The notes below the pieces were generated by a model, which worked only from the letters and a program-made list of their open reading frames with translations, was not told where the DNA came from and searched no databases. A program made the translations under genes and the position numbers. This document shows positions 25,201 through 37,461 of a stretch of 64,000 nt of DNA, piece after piece; position 1 is the stretch's first letter, and every line of letters begins with the position of its first letter. The stretch lies in the NCBI GenBank assembly GCA_036345935.2, contig JADWOT020000002.1, forward strand, positions 1,178,001 to 1,242,000. The letters run 5' to 3'. The stretch is from Taenia hydatigena. Taxonomy: Eukaryota; Platyhelminthes; Cestoda; Cyclophyllidea; Taeniidae.

Positions 25201-25415
25201 CGTTAATAAAACCAACTAATAAAAAAGAGATTTACAAACGATTGCGAATGGCAAAGTGAAAACTAAAAGCAATTATGAATTATTTTTTTTAATGCAAAAT
25301 CACTACGAGACAGGGCCTCTTTAAGCTGCGCACCTCAACTGTTTTTAGAATGACTAGGGCAATAATCGGTTTTAAAGCATAATACTACGCAAAATATTCG
25401 AATATCTTGCGCAGC

Positions 25416-25583
25416 TGTTGAGTCCCGAGACTCCCTCGATGGCAGAAGAAGGCGAAATACACTGCCAAATTACACGGTAAATAGGCAGGATGAATGAGCC
25501 TGGACCTGAGTTCAATCACGCAGCCAGAGCAGTATGGCCACATCTGTGGCTGAAACCAGCAAACATAACAAACAAACATATCA
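25416..25583 (-). mobile_element. Decayed LTR copy of the TRIM-like family, copy 2
   Basis: Starts TGTTGAGTCCCGAGA and keeps the order of the family blocks (AGAAGGCGAAATAC, CACGCAGCCAGAGCAGTATG, CACATCTGTGGC, AACAAACAAACA), but is much more diverged, lacks the TA run and has no clear right end or target duplication. Probably an old solo LTR; the right boundary is approximate. Confidence 0.65.
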
Positions 25584-25697
25584 TTGTAATAGCATTTCTT
25601 CACTTATCCATTTTTAAACTTCATGTCTTCCTAACTTTTTGGTTTGGTTGACTGCATTAACAATGTCTACTTGGTACGCGTGTCCCTGCACTATGTG

Positions 25698-25861
25698 TGT
25701 AGCGTCCCGAGGCTCCCTTAAGGCAAAAGAAGGCAAAGTGGCAGGGTAGAATACATATATTCACCGGACAGAGGGAAATAGGCCGCCCACGCAGCTAGGG
25801 CTGTACGGCCACCTCTGTGACCTTGACAGAAACCGGCAGTTCTAACAAACAAAGTACTACA
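25698..25861 (-). mobile_element. Solo LTR of the TRIM-like family, copy 3, with exact 5-bp target duplication
   Basis: A 164-bp copy with TGTAG...CTACA ends, flanked by exact ATGTG repeats at 25693-25697 and 25862-25866. It shares nearly all blocks with the 9192 copy (GCGTCCCGAGGCTCCCTT, CACCGGACAGAGGGAAATAGG, AAACCGGCAGTTCTAACAAAC). It inserted about 110 bp from the older copy 2. This copy fixes the ends of the family and shows that it moves as an LTR element. Confidence 0.9.
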
Positions 25862-26299
25862 ATGTGGTTAGTTGGGATGAGGGACGAGGGGTGGAGGATC
25901 ATCTTACCTACACTCCCTCTTCACACTCATCCTTCTCCAGTCCATTCTTGGGAATAAGTAGTGGTAGTAGTAGCGCAACACTCTGACGGCTTGCACTCCA
26001 CACAACAGCGGAGAAACCCATTCACTCACTACCCATCACCTGTGCCGCCAGCAATAATGAACTGCGACCCTTCCAAAGCAAAAAGCTTTTCAATGCCCGT
26101 AAGGGAAGCAAACTATGCCGCAGCCGTCACCAGCGCAATCTGGACCGCATCGCTTCTATTTGTAGTCGTAGAACGCCCCGCTCACTCCTCATTCGTTCAT
26201 GCGCACGAGCGTACCGCACCAGCCTTTACTCTCTCCGAACCCACCAACCCACCTACTCACTCACCCTTGCCCGAGGAAGACAAAAAAGGGACGTAACAG

Positions 26300-29100
26300 T
26301 AGCGGCACAATGGACAATCATGTGTGTACATTCCACTCAACTTCTACAGCATGTGCTGCTCTCCTCTCCCTTCGCCCTAGTCCGCCCACCAGCCCGCCTG
26401 CTTGGCACCCACACACGCCACACGCAGTCTTCCATGATGTTGGGGTTCTTCTCCGAGCACATACCTGCGCCACTACCTGCCCGTTTGTGCCATGCGTAAA
26501 GGAATAGTCTGCGTTGAGGAGAAAAGCAACTCCCAATCGCGTTCATTTCTCCTTTCATAGTTGCTTTAACACCACAGCTGTTGGCGCCGACAACGATGAG
26601 TTTAAAGGCCCTTGGTGTAGTCTCTGTGACTTCCCAATGCATTGTTTTCTACGTCCACATTCCCCCTTGCATTACTGCCACCGTCCACGACAACAATGCG
26701 TGCTATTGTTGGCAAGCAGCCTCATGAGTCCGCGATTGACGACGACAGCAAGGGCGTTGAGAAGCGCCACGTGGCCAGTGTCGTGAACAATGGCGGTGGC
26801 GAGGCAGTCTGTGCTGATCAGAGGCCGACTATTGCACCATACAAATAATGTATCCACAAGTTTTACACACAAAATTGACATCTAGTGCCGCTCATCCACC
26901 TCTCCATGCCTATCACAAAATAGTGTCCCACGGAAAGTAAACATTCCCTTCCGCTGTACCTTCGGGCAGCAACCACTTTGGTACCAAGTAAAGCCAAATA
27001 CTTAGTACGTTCTACTCCTCGCCTTCCCTCCCTCCCTCCCAGCAAATGAGGCCTCATTTACCATCGCAACATCATTCCGTCCTTATTCAAATAACCACCC
27101 ACCTGTCCAAAATACCACCAGGACAGCTTCAATCAACTTCCTCCACACCATTCTTCAGCACAGTGAACGAACGCCAAAAAGTGGTGCCAAACTCGTCCTA
27201 TTTTCTCTCGTGAATCTCATTCACAAAAAAGGCATCCCTATCCACACACATGCGTACGTTTACAGAACTTAAAATGAGTTCTACACGATCTTGAAAATGT
27301 CATTGCACATAGATTTACGTGCAGTGGAAGAAATTAGTAGACAGTAAGACGATAAATATACATTCCGAACTATAAAATTAAAAAAGAACACACGTACACA
27401 CTTGTCCCCCCCCCTCCCCCCAAACCCATCAGTAGTGCCACATTCCAGTTAGTGTGCTGAGTCTGCGCCCATGCCATTCTCACCCAGTGCTTGTGCCCAA
27501 CAACATAAAAGACCACACCTACCGCTATGCCATCCAACACACCACCATCTTCCATGCCGACATCCACATTGCACAACCCAGACGGAGATGTTTCCGCTAA
27601 TGTCTCCACAATCTCGCGTCGCCTACCACTTCACAGACTCATCAAATGTTACCGCTTCACCACCACTGGAAGAGCCCACTTGTGACTGCTCAACGCGCTG
27701 CAAAGCCAACACCCTCAAACATAACTAATGACAGGAGAAAACACCTTAACAAGCAACCGTTTGAGAGGGCTACAAAGTACAGTCCATGTAGCGATGCCAA
27801 AGCCTCCTCCGCTTCTGCTGCGTCTATCTACCTTAATCAGAGACAACAGTGCATGCCGTCAAAGCTGAAAAACCCACGATTAGGCCCTCTACACAACACG
27901 TTTCGCGAAGATCACATTAGCACAAAAAATAACCACGGTTTCCAAGCCCTCCTCCACATATGCGTTCTACCAACACGGATACAATAGTAATGGAAATAAT
28001 GCACCTTTTACCACACATATAATGCGAAAGAACCTTCGTTATCCGTAAATGAGAATGGCATGCTTCCACACAACATAAGAACGCACGCCGAATCTATTGC
28101 CGCACAAAAAAGACAGCAACAACTTATTAAGCATAATCCAATCTTACCTGAAAAATGTGTGAATTGATAGCGAAGGCGAGGTTCGCACTCACTTCTGCAG
28201 CTACCTCTTCAGCGTTTATTCTATTCTAGCATGTGGTTAAATAAAATTGACAATAAGGTTTATAAATATAATGAACGTGCAGTAGCAGGAAAATAATGAG
28301 TAGGTGCCAAGTACTCAGTAAGATTAAAGCTCTTCCTAATAAAATCACGTCTCACTAATCACTAGAAGGCAAACTAATTACAAATTACCAAAACAACCTT
28401 AATTTATCACTCTAAGTATTGTGTAGCAAAAGGTGGACGTGATTGGGCATCGCGGTTGGATAACAAAACCCAAGCTACAAGTCCCCTCATCAAATTAGGC
28501 CTCATCAACCAAAACTTATCCTTATCAAAACAAAAAAAAAACATTCAGAAACAGCCAAATCAATCTTGACTAATCACTTCAATTGTTATGCAGCAAAAAA
28601 CCAACACGATTAGGTAGTGCGAATGGAAAACAAGAAGTATTGGCAACAACTGCACCTACTTTAGTGTTTAGCTACCATGCAAACTGATAAAGAAAGTGGG
28701 TAAGTAGATATTAACCCATACATAAAGTAAGCACTTATACGTAAGAAATTATTAAATAAATGCGAAGCACTTATTAAGATTATAACTCTTCTCAATAAAA
28801 TTACGTCTCACTAGTCGAGTTCCATCCTCATGGAAAGAAAAAATAACTTCACAAACTGCCGAAAAAGTCTGGATCTATCGCTTACAGTGCTGTACAGCAA
28901 AAAATGGACATGAGTAGACCCTGCACATAAAAACTAAACGTCTTAATCGTCAAATTATGGGGCCTCTGCATTTACTCAAACAAGTAGGTCCAAAAAGGAA
29001 GCCGGCCGACATTTAAACAACCAACGAGCTAAAGCAAAGAAATACTAAATAATTACTAGACTCCCGACTTTTCGTGGTAAATAAAGGAACGCTAGTCGGA
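26300..29100 (+). repeat. Right half of the diverged segmental duplication
   Basis: Partner of 22800-25200 in the same orientation. Repeat-unit ends occur at about 28415-28460, 28585-28630 and 28893-28930, with the same CAGCAAAAAA / GATTAGG / GGAAAA skeleton. Between 26420 and 28100 the match to the left half is patchy, and this stretch holds a C-run near 27405 and Pro/His-rich frames without domains. Confidence 0.55.
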
Positions 29101-29775
29101 AACAGTGACCCCAAAACCATACCACTTGCGAGACCGGCGTACAAGTCCAGCCATTCACCTCAAGGTTGGTTCGATGAAACAAATGCACTATAAATTTTTA
29201 TGTACAATGAATTAACTCTCATATAAAAATACTAAAAATTTTGTTGTTTGCTTTGATTTTAAAAGTATACGGGTTATACACATTGCAAGAACGCAAAGAT
29301 AAGCAAGTCAGCAGCAATTTTTAGACGCCAAAATTGTGTTGCATAAATCGAAAGCAAAAAAACGCAGTTTAAAAAGCAATATTCATTTTGCTGTCATTTC
29401 TAGCTTAGTAGTGCTGATGTTCCTTAAATGTGCTATGTAGGCCAGAGGCGGGAGGACAGCTTTAAACTGGTCGTGGAGCCCCGTGGTGGTTTCATAGGTG
29501 TCTACCTAATGCGGTCTGAGACTCTCCGACGTTGTTACTCTATTCCTGTTCTCAACATGTACTAAAGGTGTCTAGGAGTATCCAGCCTTCTAATGGTAAG
29601 AGCGGAAGAAGGGAAGAGGGGTAAAGGGAATAACGGTCTACACTGATGGCAGCGTTGGTGGACCTCTTCCACCTCAAAGAAATGGACCTTGGGACTGGAT
29701 GAAAACCGCAATGTTTACATCCATTCGTATCAATGGCAGAGAATCTTCATGGTCTTTCATGCTCTTCCATAAGAG

Positions 29776-30836
29776 TTGTTCTCTGCAGCAACTGGCCAGC
29801 AGGAGCAGTCGCTGACTAGAGAGTTCTTCCGCCGCGATCAAAAGCTAGGCAAAGGTGATGAAGAGTATGGTAGAATCCTGCAGCTCCTAGCAGAACGGAC
29901 CTTTAGAGGCCGCTCATCAAACGGGGTCAAAAATGGGTGGGCGTTCAATTCAATGCTGGAGTCCTACCACAAAACATTGCGGCGAAACTTCACGTCGTGG
30001 AGACCAACTATCTCAGTTAGTTGGTCGTGGTAGCTACCAGGAAGCGTCAGCAACTCCTGACACCGACGTCGGCCGAACTCTACACGTCCACGTTGGACTT
30101 TGTTGCGCCGTGTCCCAAGGGCAGGTGAGCCGTGCTATTTTTTATTCTGCCTACTCCCATATGGTCCCCTCCCATTTATGCGAGTCCCTGGCAGGCCGGA
30201 GGGATGCCCCTGCAGTTCCCGCCTTGACTGGGGCGCAGCTAAGTTATTCGTGAATCCCGAAGCTTTCCCAAACCTGCTTTGCAACTTTTGTACCGGCCTT
30301 CCCTCTGCAGAACTAATGTCAGCAGAAATGAGGAAGATGAGAGTAAAAGGGGATTTATCGTTAAAGTCTTATTGAGGAAATAAATCTGGATTGTACAGTT
30401 TGTTATATGCCCAGAATTATTTTGCGATATGGTGATGGGTCTTGACTTCCTTCATAGCACCAAGGTGGTCCTGAATTTCGCAGAAGGCAAGGCAACAATC
30501 AAAGTCAAACCTCCATCGAAAAATGGCGCAGAAGAAATTTGTAGTGTTCCTTTTGAGGCTGCGGCCGGGTGAACTTTGCTCCCGGTTGACGCATATCACC
30601 GATGGCAAGGGAAAGGAGCTGCGCTCATGGCTTAGCGAGTATCCGAGCGTGTTCTCATGGAAAGGGGCAGAACTCGCGCTAGCAAACATCGTCAAACACA
30701 CTACAGGCACCGGCGAAGCCAGACCCATTCGGCAACCACCCAGACGCGTGCCATATCCCCTCCTGGAAGATTTGAACCGTCTGGTGGAAGAGATGACCAA
30801 GAATGAAGTTATAAAGCTATCCACGTCACCAGCGTA
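29776..30836 (+). pseudogene. Decayed Gypsy-type LTR retrotransposon fragment (gag and start of pol)
   Basis: Plus-strand pieces in different frames match the order of a Ty3/Gypsy polyprotein. At 29790-29900 a Gag-like stretch reads SLTREFFRRDQKLGKGDEEY and continues GRILQLLAERTF. Around 30420-30480 a protease-end-like piece reads MGLDFLHSTKVVLNFAEGKA. At 30640-30836 comes the region leading into reverse transcriptase: KHTTGTGEARPIRQPPRRVP, then RLVEEMTKNEVIKLSTSPA, which stops where SxSPW would lead into the polymerase core. Stops and frameshifts separate the pieces, and the reverse transcriptase, RNase H and integrase parts are missing. No LTRs were recognised. A dead, truncated copy. Confidence 0.75.
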
Positions 30837-30839
30837 GAA

Positions 30840-31680
30840 AGTTCTTACCCTCCCTCCTTCCGTCCTTACTACTAGAAGGCGGAATACTCTTTGGCGTCGT
30901 TACTATAGGTCAAGGGCAGGTGTGGAGTAACAACTTTGGAGAGTCTAAGACGGGGTTGGGTCGGCCTCCAGGGACTCACCACGTTGCTCCACGACCAGGT
31001 TAAAATTGTCCTCCCACTTCCGGCCACATTTAAAGAACATAAGTATTACATGTTGTACGTCTGGATTAGTATGAAGCACATGTTTTGTTTATGATCCAGT
31101 GTGTCTTACAATAAATCTAGTATTTTTTTTAATATTTTTCTTTATTAAGTATTTGGCTGGACTATCTACGACGCAAAAGTTGTTTAAGGTCATGAATGAA
31201 TGACTGGCTCATGCATTCCACGGCGTGGGGTGTGGTTTTGCGTTTCACATCATTCAAGGGGATAGTTCTACCAGTGATTGAGGGCCATGCATTACTAAAA
31301 ATGAGTGCCTTTTCTTTCGCAACTGAGGATAGCGATGAGGAGGCATAGTTTCAGTGTCCGTACACGTTCATGCCAGTTGATTCATAGCGGAGCACATATA
31401 TATGTTACTTTGTCCTTCTACTTTCGATGTTATCTTGGCACATTCATGCACCAAAGGAATGCGTTTATTCGTTCTCCTTCAGAAAGGTGGTGTTCGTCGA
31501 TGGGTTTGCAAATTGATTGAACCTGTCAAAGGTACCCTTGTGACCGTTTTTTTAACGGGACTGATGTTTTTCTCTCGTAGCACATACGCGTGGAGTGCGA
31601 TTCATATCACCAAATCATGGCTAACAGGGGGAGGGGGTTCCGGGTGAAATGGAGGTCAAATCGCGTAGAGCAGACGTGTT
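30840..31680. other. Spacer, no gene recognised
   Basis: Only short frames. A short AGAAGGCGGAATACT match to the TRIM-like LTR occurs near 30875, but nothing around it continues the similarity. Confidence 0.5.
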
Positions 31681-31689
31681 GGGACGTGG

Positions 31690-32140
31690 GAGTCGAGACT
31701 AGGTATCGATTCGAGTCGATTTGGAGGCCAAGTGACGTCACCAGACGGCCCTGGATATGAATCCAGATCAAGGGTCATGTCAGATCATAATCAAAAAATT
31801 CAATACCCAGGATGCCATTGTGACGTCAAATGACTCTGAATGTCAACAAAGTCGGTATTTCTTACGTTTAAAAAGCATCTTGTGACCTTTGAGTCGAAGA
31901 AAATCAATGACCGGCGACAAATTTACCTCGGATGGCCTTGAACTCTGACCAAACCAATATTTCTATACTAGAAACGTCTCGTAACCTTGAAGTAGGAAAA
32001 ATCAATATCTAGGACATCAAAATTGTGTCACTAGACAGCTCTGGATATCGAGGCAGAGTTCAGGGTCGTGTGAGGTCAGAATCGAGGCTAGACATTGATC
32101 TACGCTGATTCCAAGGAAAAGTGGCGTCGCCTCACAGAAT
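31690..32140 (+). repeat. Degenerate tandem repeat, unit about 90 bp, with TGACGTCA palindromes
   Basis: A block with core GTCAC.AGAC.G.CCTGGATAT and GGGTC.TGT...GTCA.AATC recurs at about 31733, 31821, 32023 and 32115, with weaker copies between. Full TGACGTCA occurs at 31733-31740 and 31821-31828; later copies are mutated. It lies about 650-1050 bp before the BAP31-like exons. Whether it has any regulatory role is unknown. Confidence 0.55.
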
Positions 32141-32784
32141 TGAGCTTTAGCTTACTGGAAGCCTTCTGCCGAGGAAGTCATGCTTATCTCATCCTTAAAC
32201 TTACCCGCACTTTGGAGAAATAAAACTACAACCGGAAAGGTGTTTGATCGTGCCTTTTATGATTTAAGGAGGACTGATTCCTTTCTCCATCATTTCGAGA
32301 GTCTGTCTCGGGTTCACACGTCCCTTAGTCCCTGGTTAAGCAACCCGTACCTCTTCCGGCTTAATCTGTCCCCGCTTATCCTTGGCGGGTTTTTGCATTC
32401 ACCCCTTCCGGGCTAATCCAACTCATAGGCGTCCATTCTTCCGTCCATCCATCCATCCGTGCCCTTCTTTTAAACCAGGAACCTTAAATCGCCTGATTGT
32501 TACTGTATGCACCACCGCCTTGTTTTCACTGTGGGTGCTTTCTACCTGTCACGACTTGCTAAATGGTGCAGGCTAAGTCGGTGATGGAGGCGGCCTGACG
32601 ACTAATGACAAACACTGACGGGGATCGACAGGATTCCTTGGATGTAAGTCACGGCCTCTCGATTATTCATGCGCTTCCAAGGGTTTGAAGTCAGAACACT
32701 TATCATTGCGTCCAGCAGGCATTCGCACCTCCATCCATCCATCTCAGATCATTAAAAAGCAAAATGTGCTATTTTTCCCTACAG

Positions 32785-33104
32785 CACGAAATTGATGCTC
32801 TAAAGGCTAAACCAGGCATCGAAGTGACCGGTAAGAAGGACGTTGCTATTGTTAACAGCTCCATCCCCTCTTCTAGCTCGCAAATCCGCTGAGATCCAGA
32901 TGGAGGCTCTCAAAAAACAAGCCGAACAGGTATCGAAGGAGTACGATCGCGTTTCCGCCGAATGTCAACAGCTTCAGGTACCGCCAAAAAGTGAGTACTT
33001 ATAATGCCATCCCCTTGAGAAAAGAATGCTTTGACATGCCTTTTGTGTTGCAGAAAGAACTGGCTGCAGTGACTGGCGATGAGGGGGACAAGAAGAAGGA
33101 TTAG
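32785..33104 (+). CDS. BAP31/BAP29-like ER protein, last three exons (3' partial)
   Basis: BAP31 is an ER membrane export chaperone with an N-terminal three-helix membrane part and a cytosolic coiled-coil tail. Exons: 32785-32830 (HEIDALKAKPGIEVT), 32877-32977 (KSAEIQMEALKKQAEQVSKE then YDRVSAECQQLQ) and 33054-33104 (KELAAVTGDEGDKKKD, stop TAG). All junctions are GT-AG in matching phase. The KKQAEQVSKEYDR core matches the conserved KEYDRLLEEHAKLQ-type tail of the family, and the end KKKD satisfies the KKxx ER-retrieval rule. The membrane exons were not found upstream in the window, although the first exon here begins at a phase-0 acceptor. The gene may have long introns or be a fragment. Confidence 0.8.
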
Positions 33105-36100
33105 GTTCGGCGTTGACGTGTTTTAGTTTCACTGCTAAATGCTACAATTCCCCCTTGCTTTTGTTCAAAAGGTTTCTCCCCAGCCGTTTGAGAACCATTT
33201 TAATCAAATCTGTTAAGTTTTGCTGCCACTGATTGCAGGGATTTTTGGTACAAACCATTGATGGAAAGCGCAATCGAATTGAGAAAAAGGCTTGATTAAC
33301 TCATCGTACAAATTGGAAAAAAGGGAGGTGAACAGCGATAAAATGAAGCTTTGGAAGTGAGGAAGGGGTTCGCTTTCTATTTTACAAATTTGTAGTTAAT
33401 AGAATAAGGTGGAAAGAGGTTTTGCAAATTGGATGTATGTTGGTCAAATTTGATTGGTCTGCCACTCAACCAATAAAGTTGAAGAGTCTGCGATCCAGCC
33501 AATGACTGCTCGGCAATGTGGGTTCCATGTTGCAGTGACCTTCCTGTGGTCTGACCTAACTCATGCGATTGTTTCACGTTTCGCCTCAGGCTCGATTAGT
33601 CTCGGAAATAAAAAAAAATGCATGATAATTTTGTTGGAGCAATATACCCAAAAGCTTTTCATTTATTCACTCCTTAGCCTTTTGCATTCATTTTCTATCA
33701 ACATAGGATGCAGGTGAAGTATTTGACAGATGAGATGAAGGAAATTCGAAAACATTCAATAGTAGCCTTATTTTGTGTAGTATGTGCTAGTTTGTGTAAA
33801 ATGTGTGGCGCTAAATGCTCCGAAGTTTGCTTGATGCGTGTCTACAAAGGAGGTGAGGGAATGAGATAATTGTCCCGCTTCTTCCTCTATGCATTTGCGG
33901 TGCTTACCTCTACGAGTTGGCATTGTCTGTGACCTGTGCCATGGTTTACCTCCTCTGGGTCCCTCCATTATTTGCATGTGCACTGTGGTTCCGAGTTATC
34001 CTGAAATGTAATTGCAGTTATGCATTCTCCACTTTCAACTGTAGACCACTTCGGCATCACTTCTCCTCAAGTTTGTCACGAATTGGACCAAATGTATGAC
34101 CTGTGAACACTTGGGAAATGCTGAAGTAACGGATTGCCCAGTAATAGCCGAAGTAGCATTCTTCGATGTTTGCCTTTGGACTACTCGCCTAAACAAATGC
34201 TCTTGACGTAAAGCTATGACAAGTGACTAGCAATGAAGTATAATCAAGGCTTTCAATGCTGTAGGTCTTGGATTTAAAGAGGAGCGGACTTGATTTGGTA
34301 GATCAACGAATCCCTCGGCTAGGGCGCATAGCATTTGGCTGTAATTCAGATTGTTCATTCGGAGTGATGGTAGGAGCCGGAACTGTGGATCCTCCTCCAA
34401 CCTCATGCACTCCGAGGACAGCACTCAACAGATTAGCCTCTTTTTTTAAAGCAAGCACTTGCATGAAGGTGTGCAACCGAAATTGCTTCAAACTCGAGGA
34501 TCAGGTCTCCATGCCACAGTGTTGTCCGGTGCTCTGCCTTTTCTACCACTCATCCAAGCAAAGTTCACTAATAGCCCAAGTTGCCGGAGATGTTGCTTAG
34601 ATTTATTTTTAGGAGAGAGAGCTTATGATGAAGAATTCGAGGCAGAGTCGCTTTGCAGTCATTATAAAGTAGGTTGTCCTGGTCGTTTGTCTTTTCTCCT
34701 GACACTCGGCTTCCCTCCCACGCTTCGGATGCGTAAGGAAAATTTGTTTATCACACAGGAAGCAGTCTTTTCATGCCACTTTTGCCCCAAACTCACGTCC
34801 CACCTGAACGTCCGCTTGGCCAGACCAATAATGCACACTTTCCATGTGAAAGTAGTAGGCGAGGTGAAACAACATCCACACGACAGTAGCCTCACCTTCT
34901 TCGTACGCGGCAGATCGTGGCAAGCAAAAGGTGGTGGTTGCTGCAATGAGAGGTGAAGGAAAAGCATTGTCGCTTCCACTACAGAGAGGACAATGCTGTT
35001 TGTTTGCTTTTTTATCAGATTAGACGAATGGACAAACACCTTTATCGGTGATGAATCAACTGGTTGGCAAAGTGTGACCTGCTGATGCAGAGGCAGTTTG
35101 CTTTGCTGAAATGTGTGCCGCGAAGGAGGAGGTGAGGAGGCGGCAGGTCTTTGGTCAGAACACTTGTTGACTTCGCGACTTCCAATGAGCACAAACAGAA
35201 ACTCACTCGAAAATTGTGAATCCTCTTCAATGTGTCTGTTGGATTGTGTTGTGCCAAGGCCTAGTAAAACCAGACGCGTAGCCTGTAAGATTGGCGTTTT
35301 ATGCATATTTTCAGCAAAGGAAACAGATTTGGCAGCGAATGGCTCCCTCCCCTCGACCTGGTGATGATGATGGCAATGATGTTGATGGTGCTACGACTCT
35401 CCTTCCCTTTCTCATGCATATTTACAAGTTTCTTTTATCTACAAAAGACAACTTGCACCGCGGATGAGTTGTCTTGCCCCCGAGACGCCATTTCGCTTTC
35501 CTAAATGTCACTGAATTTGTACAAAGGGTTTGCATAGGCAATGAAATATTCCTGTCACACAATTGACTGTCAACAAGCGTTGCTGTTGGTCGTAACAGAA
35601 AGGAGGCACTAATATTTCTCCTCTCCCAGTGAGGGTTTCAGTTAATAGAATAAGTGAAATTGCAGCTTAGATTAGCATTTGGAAAGATGCGGTCTGTTTT
35701 GAGAGGAAAATTTGCCAGACAAGAAGCAGTGGCACGACAAATGGCACATTTACACGAACTGTGTTGGTGCCAGAATAATTAAGGAGACGGGATTACTTCT
35801 CTCCTTTCAAAGTGATTGACCTCCCTATCAACTCAATCCTCCGTTCACACAAGTTGGATGCATTTATTCGTCGAAGAATGCATCTATGGCTGCGTCCACC
35901 CAACACGTCTTCACCTCTCCGTGCCCTAGTCTTGGGTTTAAAAGCCACCCTGGAAACCACTCATCTACCATACCCAAACCGATTGAATACTCACGCGACT
36001 GTTTGTTTTTTTAAACTGGTAGTGGGGTGAAACATTTCCATTGAGGAGACAGGACACTGCCTAGTTTTTTTCTTAAAAACATCTTATTTATGGAGACAAA

Positions 36101-36230
36101 TAAGTTTGTCTTTGGCAAGCCCTGCTTCCGTTGGCAGCGTTGGGCTCTTCGGAGGTTGGTTTCTATCAACAGGCACACGTAACGTGGCAACTCAGGTAAG
36201 CAAAGCGAATGGCGTAAAGCTGGTGAATGC
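33105..36230. other. Spacer, no gene recognised
   Basis: Two long overlapping frames on opposite strands (34459-34956 plus, 34662-35306 minus) have no domain, no splice context and biased Ser/Thr/His composition, so neither is accepted. Short GAT/ATG repeats lie near 35360-35390. Confidence 0.5.
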
Positions 36231-36269
36231 ATGAGCCGATACAGGTTTTACTTACTGGCTGTGTCAAGC

Positions 36270-36333
36270 AGGCTTGTTGACAGTTCTCGCACATGCATGG
36301 ACTCGAGCTCACTCCTCTGAATTCGGAAATGGG
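36270..36333 (-). repeat. Duplicated exon-like unit, copy A
   Basis: The minus strand reads RSELESMHVRELSTSLLDTA up to a GTAAGT donor and follows a TTCAG acceptor-like site after a pyrimidine run. The unit would be 61 nt. It recurs at 36980-37045 with conserved ends and a related peptide, and in decayed form near 37390-37435 and 38728-38755. It could be a duplicated exon of an unidentified gene or a short repeat family. Confidence 0.45.
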
Positions 36334-36466
36334 AAACAAATAGCATCTGATTACCATTAGGATTTTGGCAATCAAATGGAAAAGCTTTTCTTAGCAAGGT
36401 TATGTTTGGGGATTAGAATAGCTATATTATTGCTAATTTAGTGCAAAATCCCTTTAAATTCTAAAG

Positions 36467-36715
36467 CAATGCGCCATCTATATAAACCGGGCGGCCTTTA
36501 ATAGCGTTTTTTTGTCCCTTCCCAAGCCAGAGTAAAGTTTTGCCTTTGATGGGCATTGATGGTGATGAAGACAAACATTTGATGATGCACCAGTAGACTC
36601 CTGCAAAGAAGACGTGCACTACTTTTCACCAAGGAGCGTTACATTTTCCTTAGGGTGGTGCATTGCATCACCCCTTAGCTCCAGTCATCTCGGGTTGGCT
36701 TTCCCACACACTTTG
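36467..36715 (+). repeat. Local direct duplication, left copy
   Basis: Matches 38395-38645 in order: AATGC.CCA near the start, GATGATGCACCAG-like text, GACGTGCA, GCGTT.CATTTTCC.TA, GGTGCATTGCA and CTCCAGTCATCTCGGGT. The two copies flank the TRIM element, so the duplication was either spread apart or partly predates it. Confidence 0.6.
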
Positions 36716-36979
36716 TTCTATTACAGCTATTAAGAGGCTCGTTCTTCTTCTTCTTAACATTCAGAACCTCGATAAAATTTGGATTTTTGATGATGCACTG
36801 AATTTGGGACTATTTTGGACACGAATGAATGTAACTTTGGTAGGTCCTGCTCTCGTCGACAGTCTTGAGCCCTTCGCCATGTTGGTCTCTATTAACAGGC
36901 AAATTGCATCTTAGTAGATCACACGTACCAGGTCAAAAATCAGCTTCTAAATTTATGACCTCTGACCTACTGGCTTCAT

Positions 36980-37045
36980 CGAGTCGGCTTTTTGGGAGTT
37001 CTTGTACATGCATGGACTCGAACCCACTCCTCTGAATTCGTAAAT
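36980..37045 (-). repeat. Duplicated exon-like unit, copy B
   Basis: The minus strand reads RSGFESMHVQELPKSRLDEA up to a GTAGGT donor, with the same 61-nt layout and GAATTCAG acceptor as copy A. The nucleotide match includes CATGCATGT.C and GAGTCCATGCATG. The GGTTCGAGTCC in it equals a tRNA B-box consensus, but no cloverleaf or A box accompanies it. Confidence 0.45.
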
Positions 37046-37461
37046 AAATAAATAAATGGAAAAAGAATTTGTAAGTAGGAATTCAAACTGTCGCATCGGC
37101 AATGGCTGTCGTAAGGGAGCAAAAATTGACGCGACATTTCTTTGCATTCTTGAGCAATTCCACATTTCGATGAACTGGGATAGAGCTGACTGGTAGGAGA
37201 GGAACCAAAGACCATTTTTTTTTACTTTTTGAAGCATAATTTGAAGCCTAGACTAAATCTTTACCGTTGGTGGACGTTGTTGTTGAGGAGAGACAGGTAA
37301 ACGGGTGAATGGGTACAAGATAAGCAATGTGACCGGCGTAAACCTTGTAAGCATATAAGAACGAAGTCGTTATTACTTACTGCCTCTGTAGAGCAAGTTT
37401 TTTGGCAATTTGCACGCTTGCATGGACTAGGATCCCGCTAGATACGGACTAAGACAGCTAT

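Noticed and set aside
34459..35306. Long overlapping frames on both strands, up to 214 codons
   Set aside because: Composition is irregular, there is no recognisable family and no start or splice context; long frames on both strands at once suggest chance.
36980..37045. tRNA B-box-like GGTTCGAGTCC, suggesting a tRNA-derived SINE
   Set aside because: No A box at the right distance and no cloverleaf; the other copies lack the motif, whereas the exon-like borders are conserved.
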